The notes beneath the pieces were generated by a model. That model saw only the letters and a program-made list of their open reading frames with translations, was not told the origin of the DNA and made no database searches. Position numbers and translations under genes: made by a program. Below are positions 8,568 to 16,308 of a stretch of DNA of 32,105 bases, piece by piece. This DNA comes from Tardiphaga sp. (GTDB taxonomy: Bacteria; Pseudomonadota; Alphaproteobacteria; Rhizobiales; Xanthobacteraceae): positions 1-32,105 of the forward strand of contig NZ_JAQGJT010000078.1 of assembly GCF_028290495.1 (NCBI RefSeq). The letters run 5' to 3'. Within the stretch, counting starts at the first letter, position 1. Each line of letters starts with the position of its first letter.

Positions 8568-9380
8568 ATGCTGCTGGTTGAGAATCTGACCTGTCGCTTC
8601 GGCGTCAAGGCTGCGGTCGATAACGCGTCGTTTGAGATCGCACCGGGTGCGTTTGTCGGCGTAATCGGTCGTTCCGGCGCCGGCAAGTCGACGCTGCTGC
8701 GGATGATCAACCGTCTAGCGGAGCCGACAGCCGGACGGATCAGCTTCGACGGTACCGATGTCACCGCGCTGCGCGGCCGCGAGTTGCGCCAGTGGCGCGC
8801 ACGCTCGGCGATGATCTTTCAGCAGTTCAATCTGGTCGGCCGCCTTGATGTTCTGACCAACGTGCTGATGGGCCGTCTGTCCGGTATGCCGCAATGGCGT
8901 TCGCTGACGCAGATGTGGCCGGAGGAGGATCGCGCGATGGCGATGTCCGCACTCGAGCAGTTCGACATGGCGTCGTTGGCCGCGCAACGCGCTGACCAGT
9001 TGTCCGGTGGCCAGCAGCAGCGCGTCGCCATCGCGCGCGCGCTGGTGCAGCAGCCCGACATCATCCTTGCCGATGAGCCGATCGCATCACTGGATCCGCG
9101 TAACACCCGAATCGTCATGGATGCGCTGCTGCGCATCAACAAGCACTTCGGTATCACCGTGATGTGCAATCTGCATTCGCTCGATCTGGCGCGAACCTAT
9201 TGCGACCGGCTGATCGGCATGTCCGCCGGCCGCGTCGTGTTCGACGGCGCACCGGCCGAATTGACTGAACATATCGCCCGCGAACTCTACGATCTCGAAG
9301 CCGATGAGGTGATGGGATCGATGCCAGCCTACGTGCCCGCGGCAGCCCGGGTGCCGGAATTCAACGCGGCTGTCGCCTGA
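8568..9380 (+). CDS. phnC: PhnC, phosphonate ABC transporter ATPase
   Basis: PhnC energises uptake of phosphonates through the PhnE permease pair at the inner membrane. The 270-residue protein has Walker A GRSGAGKS (34-41), a Q-loop in MIFQQFNLV, the ABC signature [15 protein letters not shown], Walker [13 protein letters not shown] and the switch-region His in CNLHSLDLA. The ATG at 8568 is preferred because GGAG sits 5 bases upstream and the protein then begins [12 protein letters not shown] like other PhnC; a GTG 30 bases upstream has no ribosome site. It heads the rightward unit phnC-phnD-phnE1-phnE2 and is preceded by a Pho box. Confidence 0.95.
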   Translation: MLLVENLTCRFGVKAAVDNASFEIAPGAFVGVIGRSGAGKSTLLRMINRLAEPTAGRISFDGTDVTALRGRELRQWRARSAMIFQQFNLVGRLDVLTNVLMGRLSGMPQWRSLTQMWPEEDRAMAMSALEQFDMASLAAQRADQLSGGQQQRVAIARALVQQPDIILADEPIASLDPRNTRIVMDALLRINKHFGITVMCNLHSLDLARTYCDRLIGMSAGRVVFDGAPAELTEHIARELYDLEADEVMGSMPAYVPAAARVPEFNAAVA

Positions 9381-9449
9381 ACCCGCATCCCGAACACGGC
9401 ATTTGTATTTCGCACGCGTTCATCGCCACTCAACCACACTGGAACCATC

Positions 9450-10385
9450 ATGATCAATCGCCGAACCATTCTGCTCAGCGCCGCTTTGGCACTCATGACC
9501 TCTGCCGTTTCGGCGCAGGACTACAAGACCAGGTATCCTGAGCTGACCTTCGCCATCATTCCGGCCGAAAACGCCTCGGGCGTCACCGAGCGCTGGCAGC
9601 CGTTCGTCAACTACCTGTCGAAAGAGCTTGGCGTAAAGGTCAACCTGCGTATTGCCAACGACTACGCCGCGGTGATCGAAGGCCAGCGCGCCGGCAACAT
9701 CCAGATCGCCAGCTACGGATCGGCCTCGTTCGCCCGCGCCCGCCTGACCGGCGTGAAGACCGAGGCTTTCGCCAACGACATCAACTTCGATGGTTCGACC
9801 GGCTATTACTCCGTGTTTTTCGTCAAGGGCAACAGCTCCTACAAAAGCATCGACAATCTGAAGGGCAAGAACCTCGGACTGGTCGATCCGAACTCGACCT
9901 CGGGCAACAACGTGCCGCGCTTCGAGCTTGACAAGATGGGCATCTCGGATGCGGACAGCTATTTCGGCAAGGTCGTCTTCACCGGCAGCCATGAGAACGC
10001 GCTGCTGGCGCTGTCGCAGGGCACCGTCGATGTCGTCGCCAACCAGTGGACCAACGAAGATGATTCGACGGTGGCGCAGATGCTGCACAAGGGCATGCTG
10101 AAGAACGCTGACGGCACGCCGATGAAGAAGGAAGACTTTCGCATCATCCACAAGTCGGCCCCGATCATCAACGGCCCCTATGCCTACAGCGCCGACCTGC
10201 CGGCCGACCTGAAGGCCGCTATCACCAAGGCCTTCGTCGAGGCGCCGACCAAGGACAAGGCGGCGTTCGACAGGCTCTCCGATGGCCAGAAGAAGGGCTT
10301 CCATGCCGCCACGACCAAGGATTGGGACGCGACCATCGAGCTGATCAAGTTCGTCGACGCGCTGCGCAAGAAGAAGGCGTCCTGA
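9450..10385 (+). CDS. phnD: PhnD, periplasmic phosphonate-binding protein
   Basis: PhnD captures phosphonates in the periplasm and delivers them to the PhnE permease. The 311-residue precursor begins with a Sec signal, MINRRTILLSAALALMTSAVSA, cleaved before QDYK. The mature protein shows the family pattern: LTFAIIPAENASGVTERWQP, YLSKELGVKV, the AVIEGQRAGNIQIASYGS ligand-binding stretch, LVDPNSTSGNNVPRF, and the late GPYAYSADLP and WDATIELIKF. GGAA sits 5 bases before the ATG. It follows phnC by 69 bases. A large hairpin in the 115-base gap to phnE1 may raise its expression above that of the permeases. Confidence 0.95.
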   Translation: MINRRTILLSAALALMTSAVSAQDYKTRYPELTFAIIPAENASGVTERWQPFVNYLSKELGVKVNLRIANDYAAVIEGQRAGNIQIASYGSASFARARLTGVKTEAFANDINFDGSTGYYSVFFVKGNSSYKSIDNLKGKNLGLVDPNSTSGNNVPRFELDKMGISDADSYFGKVVFTGSHENALLALSQGTVDVVANQWTNEDDSTVAQMLHKGMLKNADGTPMKKEDFRIIHKSAPIINGPYAYSADLPADLKAAITKAFVEAPTKDKAAFDRLSDGQKKGFHAATTKDWDATIELIKFVDALRKKKAS

Positions 10386-10396
10386 TTGCCTTCTCC

Positions 10397-10440
10397 CTCT
10401 GCCCGCCGGGCGAAGCTTGCTTCGTGCGGCGGGCAGAGGC
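10397..10440. repeat. Two-tier REP-like hairpin between phnD and phnE1
   Basis: Perfect 12-base arms CCTCTGCCCGCC (10397-10408) and GGCGGGCAGAGG (10429-10440) enclose a second perfect hairpin CGAAGC-TT-GCTTCG (10412-10425). It starts 11 bases after the phnD stop, with no T run, so it more likely protects or partly terminates the message than ends it. Confidence 0.8.
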
Positions 10441-10500
10441 GAGGGCGCAAGGCGTTCTGTCCGTGAGTCACCCGACCTGGTCTTTTAGGTATCCCCTCTT

Positions 10501-11385
10501 ATGTCCGCCGCCGTTTCCATCCTGCCGGCCCAACAGCTTGCGGCGCTGAATGAGGCCTATCGCAAGGCGGTGGCGCGAAGGCGGCTGCGCACCACGCTGG
10601 TGACGGCGGTGTGCTTTGCCGCCTTGCTGGTCGCGGCGATGGGGGCGGAGGTCAACCTCGCGACCCTGTTCGGCAAGATCGGCAATTTTGTCAGCTATTT
10701 CGATCGCATCTTCACGCTCGATACCGGGATGCGGGTATGGAGCGATGGGCCTGAGTGGTTCTGGGGCTGGCAGAAGTGGCTGGTGTTGCTCGGCGAGACC
10801 GTGCTGATCAGTTATGTCGGCACGCTGGTTGGTGCCGTTCTGGCGTTCGGATTGAATTTTCTCGCTGCCGAGAACACCGCGCCGTCGGCGCCGTTGCGCT
10901 TCGTCGTCAAGCGCATGATGGAATTCTGCCGCACCGTGCCGGACATCGTGTTCGCGCTGATCTTCGTGATCGCCTTCGGGTTGGGCCCGATGGCCGGCGT
11001 GCTGGCTATCGCGATCCACTGCGTCGGCGCGCTCGGCAAACAATACAGCGAGATCGTCGAAAACATCGACATGAAGCCGGTTGAAGGAATTCGCTCCACC
11101 GGCGCCGGCTGGATCGATTGCATGCGCTTCGCCGTGCTGCCGCAGGTCTCCGCGGGTTTTGCCGGCTATACGCTGCTGCGCTTCGAGATCAATGTGCGCG
11201 GCGCCTCGGTGATGGGCTTTGTCGGTGCCGGCGGTATCGGTCAGGAACTCGTCGTGGCTGTCCGGAAATTCTATTATTCGGATGTCAGCGCCATTCTGCT
11301 GATGGTCATCGTCACCGTGTTCATCATCGACATCGGCACAGGCTGGCTGCGCGGCCGGCTGTTCGGCAAGGAAGCCCGCTCATGA
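10501..11385 (+). CDS. phnE: PhnE1, phosphonate ABC transporter permease
   Basis: This 294-residue inner-membrane protein is one half of the phosphonate channel. A hydrophobic helix follows the basic N-terminus (LVTAVCFAALLVAAMGA), and a set of helices runs from LVLLGETVLISYVGTLVGAVLAF to the end. The permease signature that contacts the ATPase is EGIRSTGAGWIDCMRFAVLPQV, split here by line only: EGIRSTGAGW, then MRFAVLPQVSAG. Late conserved text is NVRGASVMGFVGAGGIGQEL. The start at 10501 has no good Shine-Dalgarno, which together with the upstream hairpin suggests lower expression than phnD or coupling through the message. Its stop overlaps the phnE2 start (ATGA). Confidence 0.94.
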   Translation: MSAAVSILPAQQLAALNEAYRKAVARRRLRTTLVTAVCFAALLVAAMGAEVNLATLFGKIGNFVSYFDRIFTLDTGMRVWSDGPEWFWGWQKWLVLLGETVLISYVGTLVGAVLAFGLNFLAAENTAPSAPLRFVVKRMMEFCRTVPDIVFALIFVIAFGLGPMAGVLAIAIHCVGALGKQYSEIVENIDMKPVEGIRSTGAGWIDCMRFAVLPQVSAGFAGYTLLRFEINVRGASVMGFVGAGGIGQELVVAVRKFYYSDVSAILLMVIVTVFIIDIGTGWLRGRLFGKEARS

Positions 11386-12230
11386 GGAAGCTTCCGAGCG
11401 ACAACACCGACGAATTGCGCGCGCGCTACCCGGCGGTCTTCGATCGGCCGATGACATCGCGCGCGGCGGTTCCGACTTTCTTCGTCGCGGCGCTGGCGCT
11501 GTTTATCTTCGGCCTCAACGAACTGGAGTTCTCGCCGACACGCATGCTTTCGGGCCTCAAGCAGCTCGGCTGGATCGTCACGATGATGATCCCGCCGGAT
11601 CCCGGCTCGTCGCTGCCGGCCTATCTCGCCGCGATGGGCGAGACGCTGTCGATTGCGCTGCTTGGCACCACGCTCGCTGCTGTCTGCGCGCTGCCGGTGA
11701 GCCTTCTGGCGGCGCGAAACATCGTGCCCTCGAACTGGTTGCGGTTTCCGGCGCGGCGGTTTCTCGATTCGATCCGCGGTGTCGATACGCTGATCTGGGC
11801 ACTGGTCTGGATCAACGTCGTCGGACTCGGCCCGTTCGCCGGCGTGCTGGCGATTGCGGTGTCGGATTTTGGCGCGTTCGGCAAGTTGTTCTCCGAGGCG
11901 TTCGAGGCTGCCGACAAGAAACAGGTCGAGGGCATCCGCGCCTCCGGCGGCAGCGCGCTACACGAGATCCGCTTCGGGCTGCTGCCGCAGGTGCTGCCGG
12001 TGATCGCAGGGCAGGTGCTGTACTTCATCGAATCCAATACCCGCTCCGCCACCATCATCGGTATCGTCGGTGCGGGTGGCATCGGTCTGCAACTCGCCGA
12101 GCAGATACGCGTTCTGGAATGGCAGAAGGTGTCGTTCCTCATCCTGATGATTCTGGTCGCGGTCGCGGCGATCGACTTCATCTCCAGCCGGCTGCGCTTT
12201 GCGATTATCGGGCGACGCGCTGTGGTGTGA
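11382..12230 (+). CDS. phnE: PhnE2, second phosphonate ABC transporter permease
   Basis: The 282-residue product is a PhnE paralogue that probably pairs with PhnE1. After a polar N-terminus (MRKLPSDNTDELRARYPAVF) there are about six hydrophobic helices, and the same two family blocks as in PhnE1: EGIRASGGSALHEIRFGLLP and SNTRSATIIGIVGAGGIGLQ. The start at 11382 overlaps the phnE1 stop by ATGA and has AAGGAAG upstream; an in-frame opening back to 11118 lies inside phnE1 and is a shadow. Paired phnE genes are usual in rhizobial phn loci. The gene is followed by the second dispersed repeat and faces phnF. Confidence 0.94.
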   Translation: MRKLPSDNTDELRARYPAVFDRPMTSRAAVPTFFVAALALFIFGLNELEFSPTRMLSGLKQLGWIVTMMIPPDPGSSLPAYLAAMGETLSIALLGTTLAAVCALPVSLLAARNIVPSNWLRFPARRFLDSIRGVDTLIWALVWINVVGLGPFAGVLAIAVSDFGAFGKLFSEAFEAADKKQVEGIRASGGSALHEIRFGLLPQVLPVIAGQVLYFIESNTRSATIIGIVGAGGIGLQLAEQIRVLEWQKVSFLILMILVAVAAIDFISSRLRFAIIGRRAVV

Positions 12231-12246
12231 GCATCATAGAAGTAGC

Positions 12247-12373
12247 CGTCATTGCGAGGAGCCCTTGCGACGAAGCAATCCAGTTCTTTCGGCATTTGCG
12301 GTCTCTGGATTGCCGCGTCGCTTCGCTGAGGGGAAAGCTGGCAAGCCAGCCTTCCCTGACCTCGCAACGACGG
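12247..12373. repeat. Dispersed palindromic repeat, copy 2
   Basis: It shares with copy 1 (3819-3934) the left end GTCATTGCGAGGAGC, the inner words GCGACGAAG and AATCCAG / CTGGATTGC, and the right end CTCGCAACGACGG. The local hairpin differs (AAGCTGGCAAGCCAGCCTT). Like copy 1 it fills a gap between convergent genes, here phnE2 and phnF. Confidence 0.85.
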
Positions 12374-12393
12374 GGGAGAGGATGGCGTTTTAG

Positions 12394-13122
12394 CTACCCA
12401 TTCTCCACCACGAATTCCACGCGCTCGGCGACAAAGCGCGAGCGCGAAACCTTGAGCGGCGTGCCCTCCATATCAACATCCGTACTGTCGACGATCAGCA
12501 CCGAGCGGCCCAGCGCGAGGTCCAGCCGTGCGGCATCGGTAGCATTGACGATCGCCGCATTGATGCGGGTGGAGTGCCGGCGATAATCGCGGATGCCGTA
12601 ATGCGCGAGCAGCTTCGTCGTCGAATTCAGCCGCGCATAGACTTCGGCAGCATCGGGAAAGCGGTCGGCGGAAAACCAGGTGGTGCCGATGCAGATCGGC
12701 GTCTTGTCGGCGAAGCGTAACGCCTCGATTCGTACCAGGGCAGCGCCGGTCTTCAATCCCAATTGTTTGGCGAGTTCGCGCGTTGCCGTTTCGGTGAATG
12801 CTTCGATCATCTTGCCGTCCGGCTCGCGGCCGCCGGCGCCGACGATTTCGGAGAACCGCGTGCGCGAACGCAGCGGATAGGTCAGCTTCGGGGCTTCCAC
12901 ATAGGTGCCGCTGCCGCGCTCGGCGCGAACCAGTCCGCGTTCTGCCAGCGTCGCCAGCGCGCGGCGCACGGTGTGGCGATTGACGCGGTAGATTTCCGCG
13001 ATCTCGGTCTCGCCCGGCAGTTTGTCGCCGGACGGATAGGTGCCGTCGGCAATGCCGCGCTCGATGCCGTCGGCGACCTGACGCCACAATGCCACGCCGG
13101 TGGGTTTGTCCTGGATGCTCAC
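12394..13122 (-). CDS. phnF: PhnF, GntR-family repressor of the C-P lyase operon
   Basis: The 242-residue protein has a winged-helix GntR domain (about residues 8-76; GTYPSGDKLPGETEIAEIYR, VNRHTVRRALATLAERGLV, GSGTYV) and a C-terminal UTRA ligand domain (about 90-238, ending STDVDMEGTPLKVSRSRFVA). This HutC/PhnF layout and length (E. coli PhnF 241) identify it. The start is a GTG at 13122 with only a weak GAGACGA upstream, so modest expression is likely. It diverges from phnG across a 130-base gap with a perfect palindrome that I take as its operator, implying autoregulation. The inducing ligand is unknown. Confidence 0.93.
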   Translation of the reverse strand: MSIQDKPTGVALWRQVADGIERGIADGTYPSGDKLPGETEIAEIYRVNRHTVRRALATLAERGLVRAERGSGTYVEAPKLTYPLRSRTRFSEIVGAGGREPDGKMIEAFTETATRELAKQLGLKTGAALVRIEALRFADKTPICIGTTWFSADRFPDAAEVYARLNSTTKLLAHYGIRDYRRHSTRINAAIVNATDAARLDLALGRSVLIVDSTDVDMEGTPLKVSRSRFVAERVEFVVENG

Positions 13123-13175
13123 AACGCTGTCGTCTCACAGATGGGCCTGGCTGGGCCAGCAAAATAATTAACGGG

Positions 13176-13193
13176 GTGTCACGAAGCGGTCAT
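13176..13193 (+). promoter_or_regulatory. Pho box upstream of phnG
   Basis: GTGTCAC-GAAG-CGGTCAT matches CTGTCAT-N4-CTGTCAT at 11 of 14 positions with the 11-base period. Ten bases after it is TATGAA (13204-13209), a good place for a PhoB-dependent -10. Confidence 0.7.
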
Positions 13194-13204
13194 TGTACGG
13201 GCCT

Positions 13205-13236
13205 ATGAAGTTGTCTAACATAATAGACAACTTCAT
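13205..13236. promoter_or_regulatory. Probable PhnF operator: perfect 13-bp-arm palindrome over the phnG promoter
   Basis: Arms ATGAAGTTGTCTA and TAGACAACTTCAT are exact reverse complements around ACATAA. The left end overlaps the TATGAA -10 candidate and the right end is 17 bases before the phnG start, so a bound dimer would block transcription. The TCTA/TAGA core is of the kind bound by GntR/HutC regulators. Assignment to PhnF follows from position beside phnF. Confidence 0.78.
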
Positions 13237-13252
13237 GACGGACGGTAAGCCC

Positions 13253-13711
13253 ATGACTTCATCCCTCGACCCCCGGCAGGCCCGGCGCCAATCCGCGATG
13301 GCGGTGCTGACGCATACGGCGACGGCGGAGATTGCCGGCCGCATCAAGGCGCTGCAGGTTCCAGCCTACGACAATTTGCGCGAGCCCGAGAATGGCCTTG
13401 TGATGCTGCGCGGCCGGATCGGTGGAGACGGCGCGCCATTCAACATGGGCGAGGCCACGGTGTCGCGGGCTGCGGTGCGGCTTGCCAGCGGTGAGGTCGG
13501 CTTCGGTTATACGCTCGGTCGCGACCGCGACAAGGCGCGGCTGATCGCTTTGTGCGACGCGCTGATCCAGACCGAAGAATATGCCGACGCCGTGGAGGCA
13601 GAGGTGCTGACGCCGCTGCGCGCGGCCATCCAGGCCGATGCGGAGCGCACGGCGGCGCAGACAGCCGCCACCAAGGTCGATTTTTACACGCTCGTGCGCG
13701 GGGAGGGGTGA
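13253..13711 (+). CDS. phnG: PhnG, C-P lyase core subunit
   Basis: PhnG is one of the four subunits of the PhnGHIJ core and takes part with PhnI, PhnH and PhnL in joining phosphonate to the ribose of ATP. The 152-residue protein (E. coli 150) carries recognisable blocks RQSAMAVLTHTATAEIAGRI, GLVMLRGRIGGDGAPFNMGE, ATVSRAAVRL and GFGYTLGRDRDKARLIALCD. The ATG at 13253 is preferred; an earlier ATG at 13235 lies in the operator palindrome and would add only six residues. It opens the phnG-N operon, with a Pho box and the PhnF operator upstream. The stop is one base before the phnH ATG. Confidence 0.95.
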   Translation: MTSSLDPRQARRQSAMAVLTHTATAEIAGRIKALQVPAYDNLREPENGLVMLRGRIGGDGAPFNMGEATVSRAAVRLASGEVGFGYTLGRDRDKARLIALCDALIQTEEYADAVEAEVLTPLRAAIQADAERTAAQTAATKVDFYTLVRGEG

Positions 13712-13712
13712 G

Positions 13713-14321
13713 ATGACGACGATTGCAGAAATGCCGGCTGGATTTGCCGACAAGGTGTTGTCGGCGCAGTCGACCTTCCGCTCGGTGATGGACGCAATGG
13801 CGCGCCCCGGCAGCGTGCAGCGGATCGAGTCCGCTTCCGGCGTGCCGGCGCCGATGATGCGCGGTTCGGCGGCGATGGCGTTGACGCTGTTCGATCAGGA
13901 CACGCCGGTCTGGCTTGATGCCAGGATGGCCGCGACCACCGATGTCGCCAAGTGGATCAAGTTTCATACCAGCGCGCCGGTGCTTGCCGGCTCCTCGGTG
14001 TGCAGCTTCGCGCTGATTGCGGACGCGCGCGCGTTGCCGGATTTCGCCAGCTTCTCGTTCGGCACCGCTGAATATCCGGATCGCTCGACCACGATCATCC
14101 TTCAGGTTGATAGCCTGACCGAAGGTCCGGCCTATGAGCTGCGCGGCCCCGGCATCAACGGTGTCGCCATCCTTCGCGCCATCATCGATCTGCCGGACTG
14201 GCTCGACCGTCTGGCGCTCAACGCCACGCTGTTTCCGCGCGGCATTGACCTCGTTCTTGTCGCCGATGATTGCGTCGTCGCCATCCCGCGCACCACGCGC
14301 CTTGTCGCTAAGGAAGGCTGA
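13713..14321 (+). CDS. phnH: PhnH, C-P lyase core subunit
   Basis: PhnH is a subunit of the C-P lyase core needed for ribose-phosphonate formation. The 202-residue product (E. coli 194) begins MTTIAEMPAGFADKVLSAQS and carries family text FRSVMDAMARPGSVQRI, TLFDQDTPVWLD and LRGPGINGVAIL, ending RTTRLVAKEG. The start at 13713 follows the phnG stop by one base and has a GGGGAGGGG ribosome site that lies in the phnG tail. An in-frame opening to 13638 lies within phnG and is not used. Confidence 0.95.
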   Translation: MTTIAEMPAGFADKVLSAQSTFRSVMDAMARPGSVQRIESASGVPAPMMRGSAAMALTLFDQDTPVWLDARMAATTDVAKWIKFHTSAPVLAGSSVCSFALIADARALPDFASFSFGTAEYPDRSTTIILQVDSLTEGPAYELRGPGINGVAILRAIIDLPDWLDRLALNATLFPRGIDLVLVADDCVVAIPRTTRLVAKEG

Positions 14322-14323
14322 CC

Positions 14324-15430
14324 ATGTATGTCGCCGTCAAGGGTGGCGAACGCGCCATCGAGAACGCACACCGGCTGCTGGCGCACGAGCGCCGCGGTGA
14401 CCGCGCCGTGCCGGAATTATCACTGGCGCAAATCTCCGAGCAGCTTAGCCTCGGCGTCGATCGCGTCATGACCGAAGGCTCGCTGTATGATCGTGAGTTG
14501 GCCGCACTGGCCATAAAGCAGGCGCGCGGCGATATGATCGAGGCGATCTTCCTGCTGCGCGCCTTCCGCGCCACGCTGCCGCGCTTCGGCGCCAGCGAGC
14601 CCGTCGATACCGCGCAGATGCGGGTTCGGCGCCGGGTGTCCTCGACCTTCAAGGACATGCCTGGCGGGCAGATCCTGGGTTCGACCTTCGATTACACGCA
14701 TCGCCTGCTGGATCCTGTGCTGGCCGGCGAATCCATGCCCGAACAACCCGCCGTCGCCGAAGTGCAGTCCGTGGTGATGCCACGCGTCACGGATATTCTC
14801 GGCCGTGACGGGTTGATCGAAGCCTCGCCAGCCGAGCTAGCCGACAGGGAAGTTGGCGATCTCACCCGCGATGCGCTGAACTTCCCGGCGGACCGCGATC
14901 TGCGGCTGCAGAATCTCGCCCGCGCCGACGAAGGCTTTCTGCTGTCGCTCGGTTATTCCACGCAACGCGGCTATGGCCGCAACCATCCGTTCGCCGGCGA
15001 AATCCGTCTCGGTGAAGTGCAGGTCGAGTTCATAGCGGAGGATGTCGGTTTTGCGGTGCCCCTCGGCGCGATCACGCTGACCGAATGCCAGATGGTCAAC
15101 CAGTTCAAGGGCACCGACACCGAGGCGCCGTGCTTCACCCGCGGCTATGGCCTGGCGTTCGGCCAATCCGAGCGCAAGGCGATGTCGATGGCGCAGGTTG
15201 ACCGCGCGCTGCGCGCCCGCGAACTCGGCGAGGATGTTGTTGCGCCGTCGCAGGACGAGGAATTCGTGCTTTCACATTCGGACAATGTGCAGGCGACCGG
15301 CTTCGTCGAACATCTCAAGCTGCCGCATTACGTCGACTTCCAGTCCGAGCTCGGCCTGCTGCGCAAGCTCCGCAAGGAGTTTTACGACGCCAACAATGCG
15401 CCCGATGCCATGAAGGAGGCCGCGGAATGA
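14324..15430 (+). CDS. phnI: PhnI, nucleosidase subunit of the C-P lyase core
   Basis: PhnI displaces adenine from ATP so that phosphonate can be attached to the ribose, acting with PhnG, PhnH and PhnL. The 368-residue product (E. coli 354) begins MYVAVKGGERAIENAHRLLA and has conserved blocks LSLAQISEQLSLGVDRVMTE, GDMIEAIFLLRAFRATLPRF, PGGQILGSTFDYTHRLLD, SLGYSTQRGYGRNHPFAGEI and DNVQATGFVEHLKLPHYVDF. AAGGAAGG sits 6 bases before the ATG. The stop overlaps the phnJ start as ATGA. Confidence 0.96.
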   Translation: MYVAVKGGERAIENAHRLLAHERRGDRAVPELSLAQISEQLSLGVDRVMTEGSLYDRELAALAIKQARGDMIEAIFLLRAFRATLPRFGASEPVDTAQMRVRRRVSSTFKDMPGGQILGSTFDYTHRLLDPVLAGESMPEQPAVAEVQSVVMPRVTDILGRDGLIEASPAELADREVGDLTRDALNFPADRDLRLQNLARADEGFLLSLGYSTQRGYGRNHPFAGEIRLGEVQVEFIAEDVGFAVPLGAITLTECQMVNQFKGTDTEAPCFTRGYGLAFGQSERKAMSMAQVDRALRARELGEDVVAPSQDEEFVLSHSDNVQATGFVEHLKLPHYVDFQSELGLLRKLRKEFYDANNAPDAMKEAAE

Positions 15431-16308
15431 ACGCGCCGACATATAATTTCGCTTATCTGGACGAACAGACCAAGCGGATGATCCGCCGGGCCATCCTGAA
15501 AGCGATCGCGATCCCCGGCTATCAGGTGCCGTTTGCCAGCCGTGAAATGCCGATGCCCTATGGCTGGGGCACCGGCGGCGTGCAGGTGACTGCGGCGATC
15601 CTGGGCGTAACGGACGTGCTGAAGGTCATCGACCAGGGCTCCGACGACACCACCAATGCGATCTCGATCCGCAAGTTCTTTCAAAAGACGACCGGCGTCG
15701 CCGTCACCACCAGCACCCTCGATGCCAGCGTGATCCAGACCCGGCACCGGATTCCTGAAGCGCCGATGCACGACAAGCAGGTGCTGGTCTATCAGGTGCC
15801 GATTCCGGAGCCGCTGCGCTTCCTCGAACCGCGCGAGACCGAGACGCGACGCATGCATGCGCTCGGCGAATACGGCTTGATGCACGTCAAGCTGTATGAG
15901 GACATCGCGCGGTTCGGCCATATCGCCACGGCCTACGCCTATCCGGTCAAGGTCAATGCGCGTTATGTGATGGACCCGTCACCGACGCCGAAATTCGATA
16001 ACCCGAAGATGGACAACTGCCCCGCGCTGCAATTGTTTGGCGCCGGCCGTGAGAAGCGGATCTATGCGATCCCGCCCTATACGTCGGTAGTGTCGCTGGA
16101 TTTCGAGGACCATCCGTTCTCGCCCTACAAGCACGCGGCCTGCTGCGCGCTATGCGACTCCGGCGACTCCTATCTCGATGAGATCGTCACCGACAATGCC
16201 GGCAGCCGGATGTTCGTCTGTTCCGACACCGACTATTGCGAGACGCGACAGGCCGACGGCCATCGCGGCAGCGAGAGCGCCCCTTACGCGGAGAGCCCCC
16301 ATGCTTGA
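15427..16308 (+). CDS. phnJ: PhnJ, radical-SAM carbon-phosphorus lyase
   Basis: PhnJ cleaves the C-P bond of ribose 1-phosphonate 5-phosphate, giving the hydrocarbon and the 1,2-cyclic phosphate. The 293-residue protein (E. coli 281) has the unusual C-terminal cluster motif C-x2-C-x21-C-x5-C at Cys240, 243, 265 and 271: the first three should bind the 4Fe-4S cluster and Cys271 should be the thiyl-radical residue. Gly31 in AIPGYQVPF corresponds to the glycyl-radical Gly32 of E. coli. An extra Cys239 directly precedes the motif. Other blocks are PYGWGTGGVQVTAAIL, KTTGVAVTTSTLDASVIQTR and YAIPPYTSVVSLDFEDHPF. It overlaps phnI by 4 bases and phnK by 8. Confidence 0.97.
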   Translation: MNAPTYNFAYLDEQTKRMIRRAILKAIAIPGYQVPFASREMPMPYGWGTGGVQVTAAILGVTDVLKVIDQGSDDTTNAISIRKFFQKTTGVAVTTSTLDASVIQTRHRIPEAPMHDKQVLVYQVPIPEPLRFLEPRETETRRMHALGEYGLMHVKLYEDIARFGHIATAYAYPVKVNARYVMDPSPTPKFDNPKMDNCPALQLFGAGREKRIYAIPPYTSVVSLDFEDHPFSPYKHAACCALCDSGDSYLDEIVTDNAGSRMFVCSDTDYCETRQADGHRGSESAPYAESPHA

